Shown: positions 1 to 14,295 of the stretch, piece by piece
Layout: the number at the start of each line of letters is the position of its first letter
Numbering within the stretch: the first letter of the stretch is position 1
NCBI GenBank assembly: GCA_028023455.1
Contig: JAQFVV010012394.1
Location: forward strand, 25,803,053 to 25,867,052
DNA from: Epiperipatus broadwayi
Taxonomy: Eukaryota; Onychophora; Udeonychophora; Euonychophora; Peripatidae
DNA length: 64,000 bases
Reading direction: 5' to 3'
Notes under the pieces: generated by a model
What the model was told of the DNA's origin: nothing
The model's database searches: none
What the model saw: only the letters and a program-made list of their open reading frames with translations
Program-made: the position numbers and the translations under genes

Positions 1-3000
1 AAACTGAATTTTTGCAATTCTTGAGTCAGAACTCACTTATCTGTATTTTAGCATATTAGGTGTGAGCATGTGGGTACACTTGACAAAAGGTTCAAATCAC
101 TTACTAAGTAGACAGGTTATAACTGTTAGTCAACATTGAAATAAAAAAAAAAAACATATAAAAGTACTTATCAGACATATAAAATTACTTATCTCAATAC
201 TATCTTGTTCTTTGTTATTCATTTGTGGAAGAATCTAAACGTCAACCAAGAATGTCTTTTTGCCTGCCTTTACTTACCATGATCTCAAGTAAATGATCAA
301 TAAAAAAACCCAAAAAAGCAAAGTAATTTATCAAATGTGCTCGATTGATATAAAGTACTTAAATACAAACGAATATGCATACATTCGTTTTACAATAAGA
401 TTTAAATTATTAAATGCTAAATTATGTAAGCTCTCCCAAAGCATTTAAAAACTTTCTAAGAAAAATTTTGAGGTTTATATAATCAAGTATCATAGTCAAA
501 TGTGAAATAAAATTTTCTATTATCCACTGTCTGTGGCACAACTGCATTTCAAATATTGAACAAATCTTCTCTCAACAACTCAGAATTTTAACTTAGTGAT
601 TAACTCATGTCTAATTTTCTATAATACTTCAGTCCGTATCTTAGAATAAACATCTTTCAATAAAATTTGATCTAAAGAATTATGTGCAGACAGTGATTCT
701 TTTTTTTATTTATTAAAAAAACAACAACTGTCTATTAAGATCAGGTATTTGATGTCCTGTGATAGTGAATAAATATCTGTTCTAGAGATAAAAGATATAT
801 ATATATATATTGTAACCCTCCCCGTCATATACTGTACTCATAAAGGAATCACTACGCACGTTTTCAGGCCTTTAATTCCAATGTAACCTTTGTCTATCTT
901 AATCTAGAGTATAAACCTCTCTGCTTCAACACTCAACCTAACCGAGTCTAGAATCTACACCTAAAAAAATGTGTTAAACCAAAGAGAAGATTTCCTTATT
1001 GGCCAAGCTCACATGAAACTATACTTAGAGAAGATTACAAGGTGAGTAATAACTTCTGGTCAAACCAGCCTCAAAATCCACAAATAAGTAAACAAACAAA
1101 AGATTGTGAAATGAACTTAATCTTTATCAAACTAATAAATAAATAATGATTAGATCGATGGACTGAATGTGAAGTTAAAATGCAAATTAAGCAATAAGGA
1201 TATTGGGATATAGATGACGGAATGGATGAGGTAAATACTAGTTAAATAATAAAATGAAATAAGTCTGAGAATGAAGAGACAAGGAATGAATATGTATCAG
1301 AATAATGAATGATTAAAATGATAGTAGAATAAAAGTTGATGGATGATTAAGATGATAATGGAATAAGAGCTATTGAATGGTGAGTTAATTAGGATAAAGA
1401 ATTAGGATGAAAGGAGAGTAAAGGAAAATTAAAATGACAAATGAGAAAATGATGATGAAAGATGATATCCAGAACTCTAAATTTGATATTGAATTAAACG
1501 ATAATGAAACAACTAAGTCAAATACGGATTTCAAGCTCAGCAAAACCAGAATATTCACTATAAAGTCAAAACAAGCTATAAATATTTCAGATAAAAAAGC
1601 AATTGATATTTTAAAATTTGGTTGATCTTTACAAAACAGTGACAGTACATAACTCCGATCCAACTATAATACACAATTAAATTTAAAATCCACCATAAAC
1701 TCAGATTCTATGTTTCAAATCAATATACTTTATTCTTATCAGGGTTCATATTACTTAAAGATTATTATACAAAATATACTTGGGTCAGTGAGAGGGATTT
1801 TGCAAATGGTTCTTGATATAAAATTAAATTAACAAACATTTCTAGTAATTTCAGAGAAACTTCATAAATTCCTTAATTATTATAAACTGTAAGCTTCCAT
1901 ATGTAAGAATACTTTTCACTTGCTAAACAATAACTTACTAACTTCTTTCTCTTAAATAAGTAGTAACAATGTGATCAAGATCAGTGAATGATAAATCCGC
2001 AGGTCCAAATAAACTGATTAAACCAATATTAAGTGTTTAATCTTTAGTACATCACTTAAGATAATATATACTTTAGGTTGACAATATTTTGATTATTAAA
2101 TAATGAGGCCTAGAGATACTTATAAGTGATAGGGCTTAGCAAAATTTACTCTGATATACCAACATATAGTAACTTATACACTCTTGATCGATGATGATTT
2201 CAATATAATCATTGGATGTCGATAGCAATAACAATAATACTGGGTGTGTATGTTAATTAGCAATAAGACCACTAACAATTAAGTAAATGTTTAACATAAC
2301 AAGATTTATTTATAGTATTTACATTTTAGTTAGATACATTCCATGAAACAAGATTCTTTCATTACTACAATCAGGGATGGGGATTACTTGATATCCCCTT
2401 AACTATACATGTATAAGGACAAACCAATAGTGATATTCCTCGTATCCCTATTATTGTGAGCTATATTTTAAATATTACTCTATCTTATAGAATAAGATAG
2501 TTACCTTAGTGGAATTATCCTACTATTTACATTACAAAATAAAATGTATATAAATCTTTGGGATAAGCAATCTTTTAAATCTATTAATGGAGTTTTAACT
2601 TAGTATCTCAAATTGGAGCTATTTAATTTATTAAAATATGATAAGGGCAATTACCATATGCCATACTATTAATACTTTATCATTATTTACTGTGAAAGAT
2701 TCACTATATTGATGTGGTACAGACATCATAAGTTAAAATATATATATGACACAAAAATATTGCCTATGTCCACAATCTAATCATTTAATAATTAAATGAT
2801 CTTACCGATCCATCAGCGAATCACAATTTGATAAAGATACATCCACATTGTCCATGTACACCCCTTGCTATTTTATGTAGAAGTTCTACAAGCACTTAAG
2901 TTTGGTTGTTTTGTTTATAAACTGATGATGATTACACATCATCATCAAGACACTATCCCAATTAGACAGACACTATGAGTAGACCAGTGTCCCATAATCT

Positions 3001-3137
3001 AACATTTTATCCTTGCTATTGGATTTTGAAATATGAAGCTTCACCCTACCCGGTGGAAAACTAACTCTAAAACTTCATGAGGGACTTAACAATAAAAGGA
3101 GGCTCTATAACACATGATAGTAGCATAAGAAAACAAA

Positions 3138-3212
3138 CAACATGATAGTTGTATACTAAAAACAATATGAAAGTTGTATACTAAAAACAACATGAAAGTT
3201 GTATATTAAAAT
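3138..3212 (+). repeat. 25-bp tandem repeat, three units
   Basis: AACATGAAAGTTGTATACTA-type units begin at about 3,138, 3,163 and 3,188, with one or two differences each. Confidence 0.9.
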
Positions 3213-5401
3213 GGCCAATTCTAATACCATCATTGGTATAAAAGTGTGGGCAGTGCCTCGCCACGTAAAATAGAATTCAGACCATGAGATCCCCTCTTGG
3301 GAATTAACTATGCTCTACGCACTGACTCTTAACCAGCCTCAACAATATCATCCCTTCATTTAATCAGCAATGGGGTATTCTCCATCATCCCATGCACAAT
3401 ATTGATCTTATATCTGATGCTCTTATATTTAGCACAAACTCATCAGCTAAAAGCTATGACAAATTCTAATCAATACAATAGCAAAGTAAAACAACACTAA
3501 TAATAAAAGTGGAAACATAAATATTCCATTTTACAATGCATGAACTGTTAATGTTTGATAAACTAACCATCAATATATCAGTAAAACCCTTAATTATTTT
3601 AAAATAATTATTATTCCCTTGTTATAGCAAGCAATGTACATGTAACGATGGATGAACCTACATTTGATATTTAAAATGGACATTTTAATTCATAGGCTAC
3701 ATTAAGAAATGAAAAGGGTTTATTAAATTATTTCCTATAATAGAACAATTGTCATGAAGTGTATAATTCTGGCAAGTGCGGATCTGTTTATCCCCCTTTC
3801 AATATATTAACATTTATTTTAGCAGTGTGAGAGATAACTATTTCTCCCTTCTCCCCAATAAATAATATTTACTGTTATGTTTCCCTTGATTGGATAATAT
3901 AAAATATATGTGATAGATGTATATCTTTTTGGGCATCTCTATACCCTTACTAATTACGTTTTATAGCATCACAAAATATATAACATATAATAATAATAAT
4001 AAAAAAAAAACCTGATCCTTGAATAACACACGAGTAAAAAAAAAAAGTATTACAATATCATATATGTCAATAACAACGATGAACAAACTTTCTTTCCTAT
4101 TAGATTTTATCGTAGTCGTCCCAGTTTGATCCGATCTTATGAGCAAAAATAGCGAGAAGACAGATATAATAAGCAATATTCCTAAATAAATATATATATG
4201 TTGATTATCCTGTTTCCTAATAGCATATTCAGATAATACTTAAAACACTTTTTAAAGGCATGAAAATCTTTTATTAGTTTCCATAATAATGTAAACATAA
4301 TGAGGCATAATGAAGCAATATCTAAAACATTTTTCAAAGGCAATACCATTAAACGAGGTTTATCAAGGTTTATAAACGCAATTTTTTAAAAAAATCCTAG
4401 ATGGATTGATATATTTGATATTATTCCAGTGTTATAATATTTAGCAATTTGAAAGTCAGACCATTGAACAGACTGAAAATTATTTATTGGTTTACCCTGC
4501 TTTTCTATCTACGCCAAGATCTCCGTTATAATTTTAAATAATTTTAGAGCAGCTGAGAATATCATTATTTTACATTTGACACAATCAAGAAAATTAGATA
4601 AATACTTATTTATTTACTTCCATTATGCAATACATATTTAATAATGTTAGCAGAGTTAATTTACTATTCAAGAATTGCCAATAAACTATACTTGACATCA
4701 ATAATTTATCATTTTCTATTTTAAACAACTAAGCCATTCATGGTGAAATTGAAGCAGACGATATCTCTTCATAATGACAATACAAAATAATTCAGGCATT
4801 TTTTTCTTTTAGAACAAATTATTTTATAGGATTTAAAAATGAATGTTTAATTTATTTAATATTTCTTCTAAAAATTTCCATCAAAAGAATTTTGAATTAT
4901 TCTTACTGAGAAGATAGTTTAAACAACAAATGTGTTTTTCAGATTAATACTTATGGCAGCAGTGTGAAAATCAAAATTACTTTAATCTTTTTTTTCTTGT
5001 ATCTCAATAATTCTAATGTTTTTAGTTTTAACCATTTATTAAGATAAATACAACAACAATAATTTCTTACTTTTTCTGTTCTGGTTCTTTCTTCTAAGTG
5101 GACCATATTTGGGCAAATATTTCTTCCAATAATAATAATACTCATAAGGGTCATTCCGTTCTCTTCAGTGTGCAAAAATCCAAAATTATATGGTCAATGA
5201 AAGTAGTGAAAGATGATAGAGTTATTAGTTTTCTACTCTAACATTTTCCATTTCATATGATTTCAAAATTTTTTTTTTAAATAATTTTTGAAATTATTCT
5301 TTCCAGATTATTACTTTATATTTTTTTTTATGAGTGAAGAATTACGTCTTATTCCGATTTTTTTCAAAGTAGTCTCCCCTGATTACCAAGTTGATCTAGT
5401 C

Positions 5402-5461
5402 TTTATTCTTTGTGTTATAATACTTGATTGGTTTATTCTTTGTGTTATAATACTTGATCGG
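5402..5461 (+). repeat. 30-bp tandem duplication
   Basis: TTTATTCTTTGTGTTATAAT followed by ACTTGAT(T/C)GG occurs twice in succession. Confidence 0.9.
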
Positions 5462-6029
5462 TTCTCAATAATCCAATCAATGTAATTGTACATAAATTAA
5501 TGTTTTAATCCCTCTAGTGACAGAAATCCAGACTGTTATTTCAATTTAAATTAAAATACAATGTATTTAAAGATCGTTTATAAATAAAATTTAGAAGACT
5601 TATAAATTGGTTTTGTTGTTTATTTTTAACTACTGTTTAATAATACTAATAAAGTGTTACATATTTTCATGCTTCCAAATTAGTTTAACTATTAAAATAT
5701 TATATGGAAATAGCTGCCACTGGAACCTGTGATAAAATGTTTATGATTTATATACACTCTATCAGACTTTCCAGTGTTTCATAGTCAAGATTATCATCAC
5801 CTTCATTTATTACTTAGTGAGCTTTTGCTTGATTGAAAAATCTAATAATCCAATAAGCATTTCAATATATAATATATATATATAACTGATATTTACACAC
5901 TAGTTTTCAATAATTTATAAATTATTACAATTTTAAAATTTTAAATTTTACACACTGGACCCTTGAATAAAATTTACTACCATGAGCCAAAACATATGGT
6001 TACAATATATATATAAATAACTATATATA

Positions 6030-8080
6030 TATATTGTAACGATCCAAAAGGAAGTGGAGATCGAATCTCAACGCAATCTGCACTACAGGGCGCCATCTAG
6101 GCATTTGAGCCTAGAAAAATTTATAAAGTAGGCAGATACGCGCTGTTAAGATTCCACTTTATTTAAATATTTAGATTGTTAGCCCATTGTCACTAGCTCA
6201 GTGGAACAGCAGAGATTATAAAATATAACTTTATATCTTAAATATAAAAAAAATAAAAGCCACTGCCAGAAATTAACACATAAAAATATTTATTTACGCA
6301 CCTATAAATTTTGATTTTTATATTAACTTTTAATTTTACATTTAAATAGATTGCAATGAGTGTAATATTTTATTTAGAGGGTCGAGTATGAATAGACTAT
6401 ATAGATTGTATTTGAAAGGAAAATGTTCTATCCCTTATTTAACCTTAGGCCAAAAATTCGCAGTCAAACCGGTGTCAATCCATCTGATACATTGATGTAT
6501 TCAATGTAGCATGAAAATACAACAGCACAAATATACTATACTGTCAGGAAATGTACATCTGAACAGTATAGTTAGAGAAGACATTGAATCTTGTCCAATA
6601 CAGGAATGTTACGTCTGTATGGCAAGAAGAACAATAAAATAAAACTCCATAGGAAGGAACCGCGGACCTTTTTGCCGACTTACAATCCCATCCGTAGGCA
6701 AAAGGGTTGTGCAGCGTAAATATGCAATCCTGCCCGTAGTGGATCTCATACTACATCTACTAATTACACCAATATATCCAATCCATTGACCCAATTTAAC
6801 TACGAAACAAATAACCTAAGATTTTCCTCTCTTAAACTATATATATAACTTTACAAATCTATACAGCCATTCACGCCCGACTTAAATTTAACCTTAAGAT
6901 ACGTTCGCATAGATGAATTTTATACAATTTGTTTTATAATGTTGAGTATAGATCGGCTGCACAGATTCCACGGTTAAAAACATTTCAAAATAAACACAAC
7001 CGATCAAATTACAAAATCATCGATAACGTCAATTGCATAGGGAATACAAAAAAACCCAATAGCATTCATCGTAAGATGCCACAGTGACATATATTCCAAT
7101 CGACTATGAAACAGCAACATAATTAACCGCTAACGAATCTATGCAATGTCTATACCCCACTTTAAATTTCATGCATTTAAATAATTTATACAATAAGTAT
7201 TAATACAAATAAAATAATAAATGGAAATGATTTTTATCAAAAGCAAAACATATAAAATTAAACATTATTAATTGATTTGACACATAAGTCAAAGAAAAGT
7301 TCTTTTTTTAAAAAATTTAAATTAACTTATCAAATCTTTAAAGTTCTTAATTACTTTTATGATGTTAACAATTGTTCAGTTCAATTGCTTACGGTAGAAG
7401 AGTCCAGGTTCCTGTTGGCAATTCCCATGAAGACTTTCCTGGAAGACCGGTCTGATATTTTGGAGGTATCATTAGCTGGTTCTATTCTGGTCACAGTCTT
7501 TTCATTTTTTAAAAAATAAGTGAGAGAGAACGACAAGTGCGTCTTATCGTTCGTCTCACCAAATCAAGTTGGAAACTGACTGGAACTCAATATTTTTCTT
7601 TTTATAGTCCTCCTATAGCTTCCATGAACAAAAACGTTACTGTTCCATTTTTTCGTTATGGTCCGGGCCTTAATATGCTTCCATTGGTCAAGCTAAAATC
7701 TCTTTATTCTCTTATCTATTTTTCATCTGACTTCTTAATTACACAGCTTTTGGATAATTAATAAACAATCATTTCCATTTACAGATTACAGGAATTAATT
7801 AATACCTGTTTTTATTTTTACTTACGTTATTTCTTTATTAAAATATTTTTATATTTAAATCTTGTATTTTTTTATACAAAAGTACGTTCAAATACCCTTT
7901 TTTTTTTATTTATAAAAAAAAAAAAATTAAAGTTTGGCATCTGTGCGAATATATATACGTTATACGTTTAACAAACATTTTAGCTTTTAGTTTTTTAATA
8001 GATTTTATTTTTATTTGCGAACTTTAAGATTTTATTTTAAATTAATGTAACGGCATATTTATATACCATTACAATATATA
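6030..8080. other. Segment bounded by (TA)n-TTGTAAC and TTACAA(TA)n junctions
   Basis: A GC-richer block than its surroundings starts TGTAACGATCCAAAAGG after ATATATATAT (6,026-6,036) and ends CCATTACAATATATATATAT (8,068-8,088). TG...CA ends inside identical TA tracts resemble an LTR or another transposon inserted into a TA microsatellite. Two unrecognised open stretches (7,277-7,519 and 7,537-7,761) show no known domain. A TAGCTCAGTGGAACAG word at about 6,195 resembles a tRNA A box. Identity is unresolved. Confidence 0.35.
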
Positions 8081-8739
8081 TATATTAAAATAATATCACA
8101 GCATAAATATGTAAATTATTATATACCAGAGAGTTAAACTTTCTTATATCAGTAGTAGGATTACTCAAGCTTATGATATCACCATGAAGAAATCTGTTTA
8201 TTCTCATATCAAATAAAAAAAATCGGCTCCGAGGATCTGTGGTTTATTATACTATTTGATAAAGATCACAGTGAGATTTCAGTAGAGCTGCCCATTGGTC
8301 TCAATAAACAGTCAGAAAAAGACAAATTAGTAAAATTTGGACCGAGTAAACAGGAAATTTCTATAATCGTTAATCAATAGTTGATCCCAAAGACATTGTC
8401 TTTTTGCCATTAATAAACATTTAATAACATGAACAGTAGTAATATAAAGTGAAAGTCTTTTACTTAATCCCCAGATTCCTAGTAAAACTAAAAATGTAGG
8501 CAATTGCTGTAACTATACTATGTATTACAGCATAAAAGATATGTTGATAACTACCATTTGTTTTTAAATGAGAAGATTCCAAAATTTGAATTTATTCTAT
8601 AAAAATAATCCTTTCTAATATTACTCATAATCTTGGGTAACTCTTAAATAATTAATTTTTACATTAAGAACACAATCATTGTAAAAATAAATCATTTTAA
8701 ATATTAAATTATGTATTCCCTCTGATACATACATATATA

Positions 8740-8935
8740 TAAAACAGAAATTCAAATAACACTACTATACTAACCAAAATTACAAAGTTTTACTAAAATT
8801 CTTCCACAACCATGGTTTCATCTATTAACAAATAGGTCTATTTGTTAATAATAAAATCATGACTGTGAAAGAATTTTAGTGAAACTTTGTTTGTTTTGGC
8901 TAGTATTGCAGTGTTACATAAATTTCTACTTTATT
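8740..8935. mobile_element. Hairpin (MITE-like) element
   Basis: Arms of roughly 85 bp read from AACACTACTATACTAACCAA on the left to its imperfect complement (TTGGCTAGTATTGCAGTGTT) on the right, with the centre at about 8,838 around an AATAGGTCTATTTGTTAA palindrome. No coding content. Confidence 0.7.
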
Positions 8936-11900
8936 TTTAATTGCTTGTATAGCGAGTATTTAATGTAAATAATAATTATAATTCAGATTATATGTAACAG
9001 AAACAGAAGTAACTGTAGCTTCCAATAAGTTCTGTAAAGTAATCTATCTTTTAATAGTTTATTTACATTACCAAACTCACTGAAAGCTAGTTACTTCCAT
9101 TTCAATTATATATATTGTATGTATATGACTCATTTCAAACAGATAAATTATTTATCTAAAAAAAAATTTTTCTTTTATATATATAGATTTATGTGTGTAT
9201 TTATTATTATATGATTTATAAATAGGTAATAAATAAGCAGTTGTAAAGAGAATGTAATGAGAAATATTTAATATTGATTTATTATATTTTCTTATTAAAT
9301 AAGGTGTTAAATTATTTAACATTATTTTTGGTTAAAATAAAGCAGATCAGAAAGAAAGTGTCAAATAAAGTGATCAAGATAAGAGATTAAGATGTGAAAA
9401 TGTACATGTGCAAAAGAGTGTGAAAGAATGAGAACGTCAGTATAAACATAAAACATTTTTACACAAATCTTTTAATGACTTAGATTGCCAGCTTTATTGT
9501 TTGTGTTATCTGTATCTAAGATAATTTTTAGAAAAGGGGTGCTTTGATGTAATGAAACGTGATTATTAATTTTCTTGTAAAATCGCGATAGAACATCAAC
9601 TTGTCAAACTCTGATTTTTTTGATCTTTTATCTCAAGATAAGATATGCAGGTGGTCATTTTCTTTGACCAAGATTCGCAATAAAAACGAATGTAACAATA
9701 TTTAAGATCAGTCAGTTTTTTTTCAAGATTATTGAAGTCAGTTCAATTTTTGTTTGGGAGAGTGGTTTAACAATATGTAGTTTTAAAAGAAAATCAATCA
9801 TTAATATTGCTATGGTCAGTTTTTTTTTAATGTTATTAAAGAGCTGTGGCAGTCATTTTTTTTTTTAATGTTGGGAAACAGAGATGTAACGATCAGTTTA
9901 TTCATTATTATTAAACAGAGATTTAATGATTGAGTTCATGAAAACCAAAGGAAATGGACAGTTTTCATTTTTAATTTTAGAGACTGAGAGCGATTGATTT
10001 TTTTTTCTCTCTTTGAAAATTGAGGAGGGAGAAAAATGACTGCTGTTTTAAAGTCAGTATAGACTAAGATGTGCGTATATATAAGTAATTCCCAGCAAGA
10101 TCAAGATAAAAAAAAAAAAAAGGAACAAAATTGAATTTCTTGGAAGAAGTTATTAACAGTTCTATGAAATGATATTAATATATTTTGCTGTGTATAATAC
10201 AATGACTTTGCATTGCTAAAACCACCTCTTCTGCTTCCTGAAATCCCCATCATGAGTTAGCTCACTGATCTGTCTATGGACTCATATAGCAATCGAATAG
10301 TAGCTAACAAAATGATCGAGTTTAAAGCCAACCACACAAGCTATTTGAAATGCTTCTTTTCTGGCCCCTGGTCCATTATAGGCTCATTACCTTTGGATAA
10401 AGTGAGAAGGGGAAAGAAGAGGAAAAGAAAATGTATAAAGACCTTATAGCTAGGTTTGATTAAGCTATCAACCAAATTTTTGTTAAAATTTTCTTCATAT
10501 TCATCTAGTGTCTACAAGGTTTTTTTTTTTAAAATGGGAGAGACAAGCAAATCCACCAGTTCATACTTATCTAAAAGTATTTGAAATAACTCTTTTTGAA
10601 ATGGTAGAGGCAAGCCAGTCAACGAATTCAGCATTATCAAAAGTATCAACAATAAATAATTTTAAAATTGAAGAAATAAGCAAGTCAATCAATTCATGTT
10701 TATCTTAAAAGTATCTGCAAGAACTTTTTCTTTTTTTTTATGGAGCAAAGACAAGCAGTCTGAAAATTCAAACTTAGGACATTTATAAGAAGTGAAAGTA
10801 ATTGGGTAACTATGAACTTTCCTTAACAGATCTTTTATTATTGCTTATTAAAAGTAAACCTTAATTTATTGGTCAAAGCATTATTTTTTTTGATACAGAA
10901 ACATTAGGGGCTTGTTTATCTATAGTTATTCTCAATATCACATAACATAACACAAACACAGTTTAAATCTTTAAACTTAAATTTTCATTATTTTTTTTTA
11001 TATTATATATTGTAATATTGAAATGTTTTTTTTTAATTGTTCTTTAGTTGTCATGATAATGAGCAACCTATAAATATATGCATTTATAATGGTTTTTTTT
11101 TATCTTGTTGCATATTAAAATTGATATAATGTGTTTTATTTTCTTTTGATAAAAGGTTGCAAGAATATTTTTTATACATGTAATTTATGTATTAATCTCT
11201 AATATAGGGGTATACATTTTGGACATATATGTTAACCTTACCGAATGTGTGCATGTGTAACTGCTTATACAAACACGTCAAAAGAATAGGTTGTACATAA
11301 TTAGTTTAAATATGAGAAATTATAAAGCAAGGCTTACATATGAATGGAAGTGAAATAAAACACAGGTTACATATGAAATTTATTTTTATGATATAATAAG
11401 TTAGGAAAGTCTTAAGTAAGCATTCCATGAAATATTTTTTTTAAATGTCATTTTAAGCCAGCTTATTTTAAAATATCCAAAATGACAAACTTATATATTA
11501 AATTTATTTGGTTGTGCTTATATAAAATTTTGGGTTTATTAGTTTTGTATTGAATTAATGTAATAAAAAGCCATTTATCTAATTAGTAAATTTGATTTTA
11601 AAGAAGGAAAGAAGAATAGTATTAATAAAATATAATTATATATCTTAATTGGTTTCCGAGTTCTTATTAAAAATATTGTTGTGTTTTTCTTGTCTTAATT
11701 CTATCATTTTAATTCATCATCATCGCTCGCAGATATTAAGAATCATCATTCGTAAATATTGAGCAATCACTTGCAAATATTAAGCACTCGCAAAATGTTA
11801 AGTAAACTAGAATGTTGATTTACCTTTAAGTATTTAGGGATTAAGCTTGATAATAACCAAATTTTAATAATGATAGTTCAACAATAGAAATCTAAAATTA

Positions 11901-13348
11901 TGTTGTGTCCATGAGTTTTGATCATCTTCATCAAAGATGGATATCGTATTATTGATTAAAACACCTTTTAAACATGGTACTGTACATGAGTTATGATCGC
12001 CAACATCATTAATAAATTTTGATCATTGAATCTAATGTTTAACATAATTAATATATTTAGTAAATAAGAATTTGTAGAAAGTTGAATATCATGCATAAAG
12101 ATTCGTGATGATCAGTCATCATCACTAGTATTATTAAATCCTAGTTTTAACTATAAAAGTATTTTAGTAAATAACCACAAACTTCTAAATGCTAGTGAAT
12201 GTAATAATTAAATCCCATTTTGACAAGGGATGATTTTTAAGAATGCCTATAAGTTTATAAAGATAAATTTATTGTTGTGAGTTCATTATAAAGCTATGGC
12301 TGGTATCATCATCACTATTATTATCATTATTATTATGATACTATGATCATCATCATTATTACCTTTATATTGTGATAAATAATCTAGTTAAATGGCCATC
12401 AATATCAATAATGGTCTTCAAGATGCTTGTTTAGAAGCCATTATTAAGATTATACTTGTCTGTTCATCAATATACGTAAATGAGCTAGCAATGTCTATAA
12501 GAGTCTTGATGTATATAAATTTTTGGTGATATGGGGATCTTATGATTTTATTGACATGAGTAAAATATAAGTGTCATTTTTTTCATTAGTCATCCAAGTC
12601 ATGTGTGATAAAAATGTACCGAATGAGTTTGAACTCAATACACTCTAAACAGATATTTATCTAGATTTAAAACAATCCAGTGGCGCTCGTGGGAAAACAC
12701 ATGTACTTAGCTAAACTGAATAAAGAGTGATTTAATCCCTTTCCAACTTAATGATATTAAGTTTATATGATAATTTTATAAGTTGTTATAAATAGCACCA
12801 GTGTGTGCGTGTGATCGTGAATGGTCGTATATACATGGAAAGAAGAATAGGAAGGATTCTTTGTTAAAAGAACCTAGTATAGGAGATAAGCATAGTGCAC
12901 TCCAAGAATCTCAAAGTGGGTAATTTTATTCAGATGCTATATTTAATATTATTTTTATTTGATGACAATGACCAGTATGTTTTATTGTTCAAATGACTTC
13001 CCCAATATCTAAATATTTTAAATCTTTAATGATGACAGTTTTAATTGTCATTTTATTATTTTATGTGTTGAGAAATGAGATAATTTATTTATTTCATTAT
13101 AAGCGTGACAGAATTAATGTTTAGGATAGTTGCAAACGGGCTATAATGTTATATTTAGTTGTTGAATTATAGCAACTATCATTTTATCATTCATCAATAT
13201 ATAGATTGTAATCAGTTATAAAGTAACAGCCTTTTATCAACCCTTTTATTAATTCATCTTTATTTATTCATACTGTTATAAAGGACAGATTATAAACATA
13301 TTTTAATTTTAATAATTGCTAATAATTTTATTCTGTTACAATATATAT
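8936..13348. other. AT-rich noncoding stretch
   Basis: No gene was seen. It contains T-rich tracts, the 68-bp tandem repeat at 10.5 kb and ATC/ATT microsatellite-like runs near 12.3 kb. All open frames are short and without similarity that I can recognise. Confidence 0.6.
10516..10775 (+). repeat. Imperfect tandem repeat, about 68 bp, four units
   Basis: The phrases AGAGACAAGCAAATCCACCA, AGAGGCAAGCCAGTCAACGA, AATAAGCAAGTCAATCAA and AAAGACAAGCAGTC recur at about 10,540, 10,606, 10,674 and 10,747, each followed by TTCA and an AAAGTATNT word and then a T run. Confidence 0.7.
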
Positions 13349-13425
13349 ATAACCTGTGAGGTTTTATGCAGTTGGTAGAACGTCCGACTTGGGATCAGGT
13401 CATCCCAGGAATGATTCTGGCACTC
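13349..13425 (+). repeat. tRNA-like SINE head
   Basis: ATGCAGTTGGTAGAACGTCC resembles a tRNA D-arm / A box, and ACTTGGGATCAGG resembles an anticodon arm. The rest does not close a cloverleaf, so this is a tRNA-derived repeat and not a tRNA gene. Confidence 0.35.
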
Positions 13426-13576
13426 AAGCTTCTTATGAATTCCAGAGCAATAAAATCATGTGTTTGTATATATATATAAATAAAGGGAGTAAATTATCCC
13501 CTCAGGTTATGAATTAAAAGCACTGTAAATGTGGATCCTTTGTTTAACATTTAGTACTTTTAATTCATAGCCTGAG

Positions 13577-13668
13577 GGAGGTGCGGTCAGATGTATCGGT
13601 TGTTTGGCATGGAGTGGAGAACGAATAGACTAAAAAATTCTGAGTTCAAATCCCTCCATTTACATATA
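13577..13668 (+). repeat. Family A body without the hammerhead, joined to a hairpin
   Basis: GATGTATCGGTTGTTTGGCA ... GAGTTCAAATCCC matches the 3' body of the family A repeats. In place of the hammerhead it is preceded by a hairpin (about 13,497-13,575) whose roughly 25-bp arms read CCTCAGGTTATGAATTAAAA and its near-perfect complement. Confidence 0.5.
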
Positions 13669-13984
13669 TAAACATTCAGTAGAAGCAAATTACATATTGC
13701 CTTAGAATTACATATTACTTGGGAAATAGGTTAACTTAAGGTATAAGTTTAACCCATTCCTCTCCTATTAATATATATGGATATGCAATGGTCCAATAAT
13801 ATGAGGGGTTAGACTAACATAATGTCTACATAGCTACAATATCAAATCCAATAAGGGTTTTGAGTATCGATTTTTCAATGAAATGGACGGATGAATAATT
13901 GGAAAGGGAAGATTGAAGTCTGTCCATTAAAGTTTGAGAAATTGCTTTATCTTAATATAACCAAGCACTGATTGTATATATGTG

Positions 13985-14135
13985 TGGGAGATTATGATCT
14001 GGCCCAACTGATGAGTGCTGATTGTGCACAAAATACATATATTGGGAATGATCAGTATCTTTTTCGCATATGTATCAGTTGCTTGAGATGAAATGGAGGA
14101 TGAATCGACTGAAAAATCCTTAGTTCAAATCCTGT
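13985..14135 (+). mobile_element. Hammerhead-bearing short repeat, family A, decayed copy
   Basis: This has the same module order as the 31.85-kb copy. The hammerhead-like part (13,990-14,059) has an intact CTGATGA at 14,008-14,014, TGATC/GATCA stem I and CCC/GGG near the core, but AAAA replaces GAAA, so the conserved G12 is lost and cleavage is not expected. The body ends in TAGTTCAAATCCTG, a B-box-like word at about 14,120. Confidence 0.6.
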
Positions 14136-14295
14136 TTTTAATTATTTATATGTAAGTATATACACACACACATTTTAAACTTTTAAAAGCCTGTGAACAT
14201 TTTCTTCAGGAGATTCTTGTTTATTTATGAAATATTTAGGAAATTGTTATATTTCCAGTTTTCACATATATAAACTTAATGAATATTTCTGTACC

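Larger units (their letters stand above)
1..6025. other. AT-rich noncoding stretch
   Basis: I see no exon or element with coding content here, only short tandem repeats (3.14 kb, 5.4 kb), a (TA)n tract at about 797-816 followed by TTGTAACCC, and A/T runs. It may be intron or 3' flank of the BLM-like gene. A lone donor-like word at 265-278 (minus strand) lacks a partner acceptor. Confidence 0.6.

Noticed and set aside
260-320. Minus-strand donor-like word (CATG before GTAAGTAAAG) as a further BLM-like exon
   Set aside because: No acceptor or recognisable coding sequence lies upstream of it on the minus strand within a plausible exon length.
2918-2945. CTGATGATGATTACACATCATCATC, hammerhead-like start
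   Set aside because: It is a simple TGATGATG/CATCATCA hairpin without a GAAA box.
7277-7761. Two consecutive 74-80-codon frames as a possible gene
   Set aside because: No motif, no splice structure and no codon regularity that I can see; kept only as part of the TGTAAC-bounded segment.
13349-13425. Functional tRNA gene
   Set aside because: Only a D-arm and a partial anticodon arm match; acceptor and T arms do not pair, so it is a tRNA-derived repeat at most.
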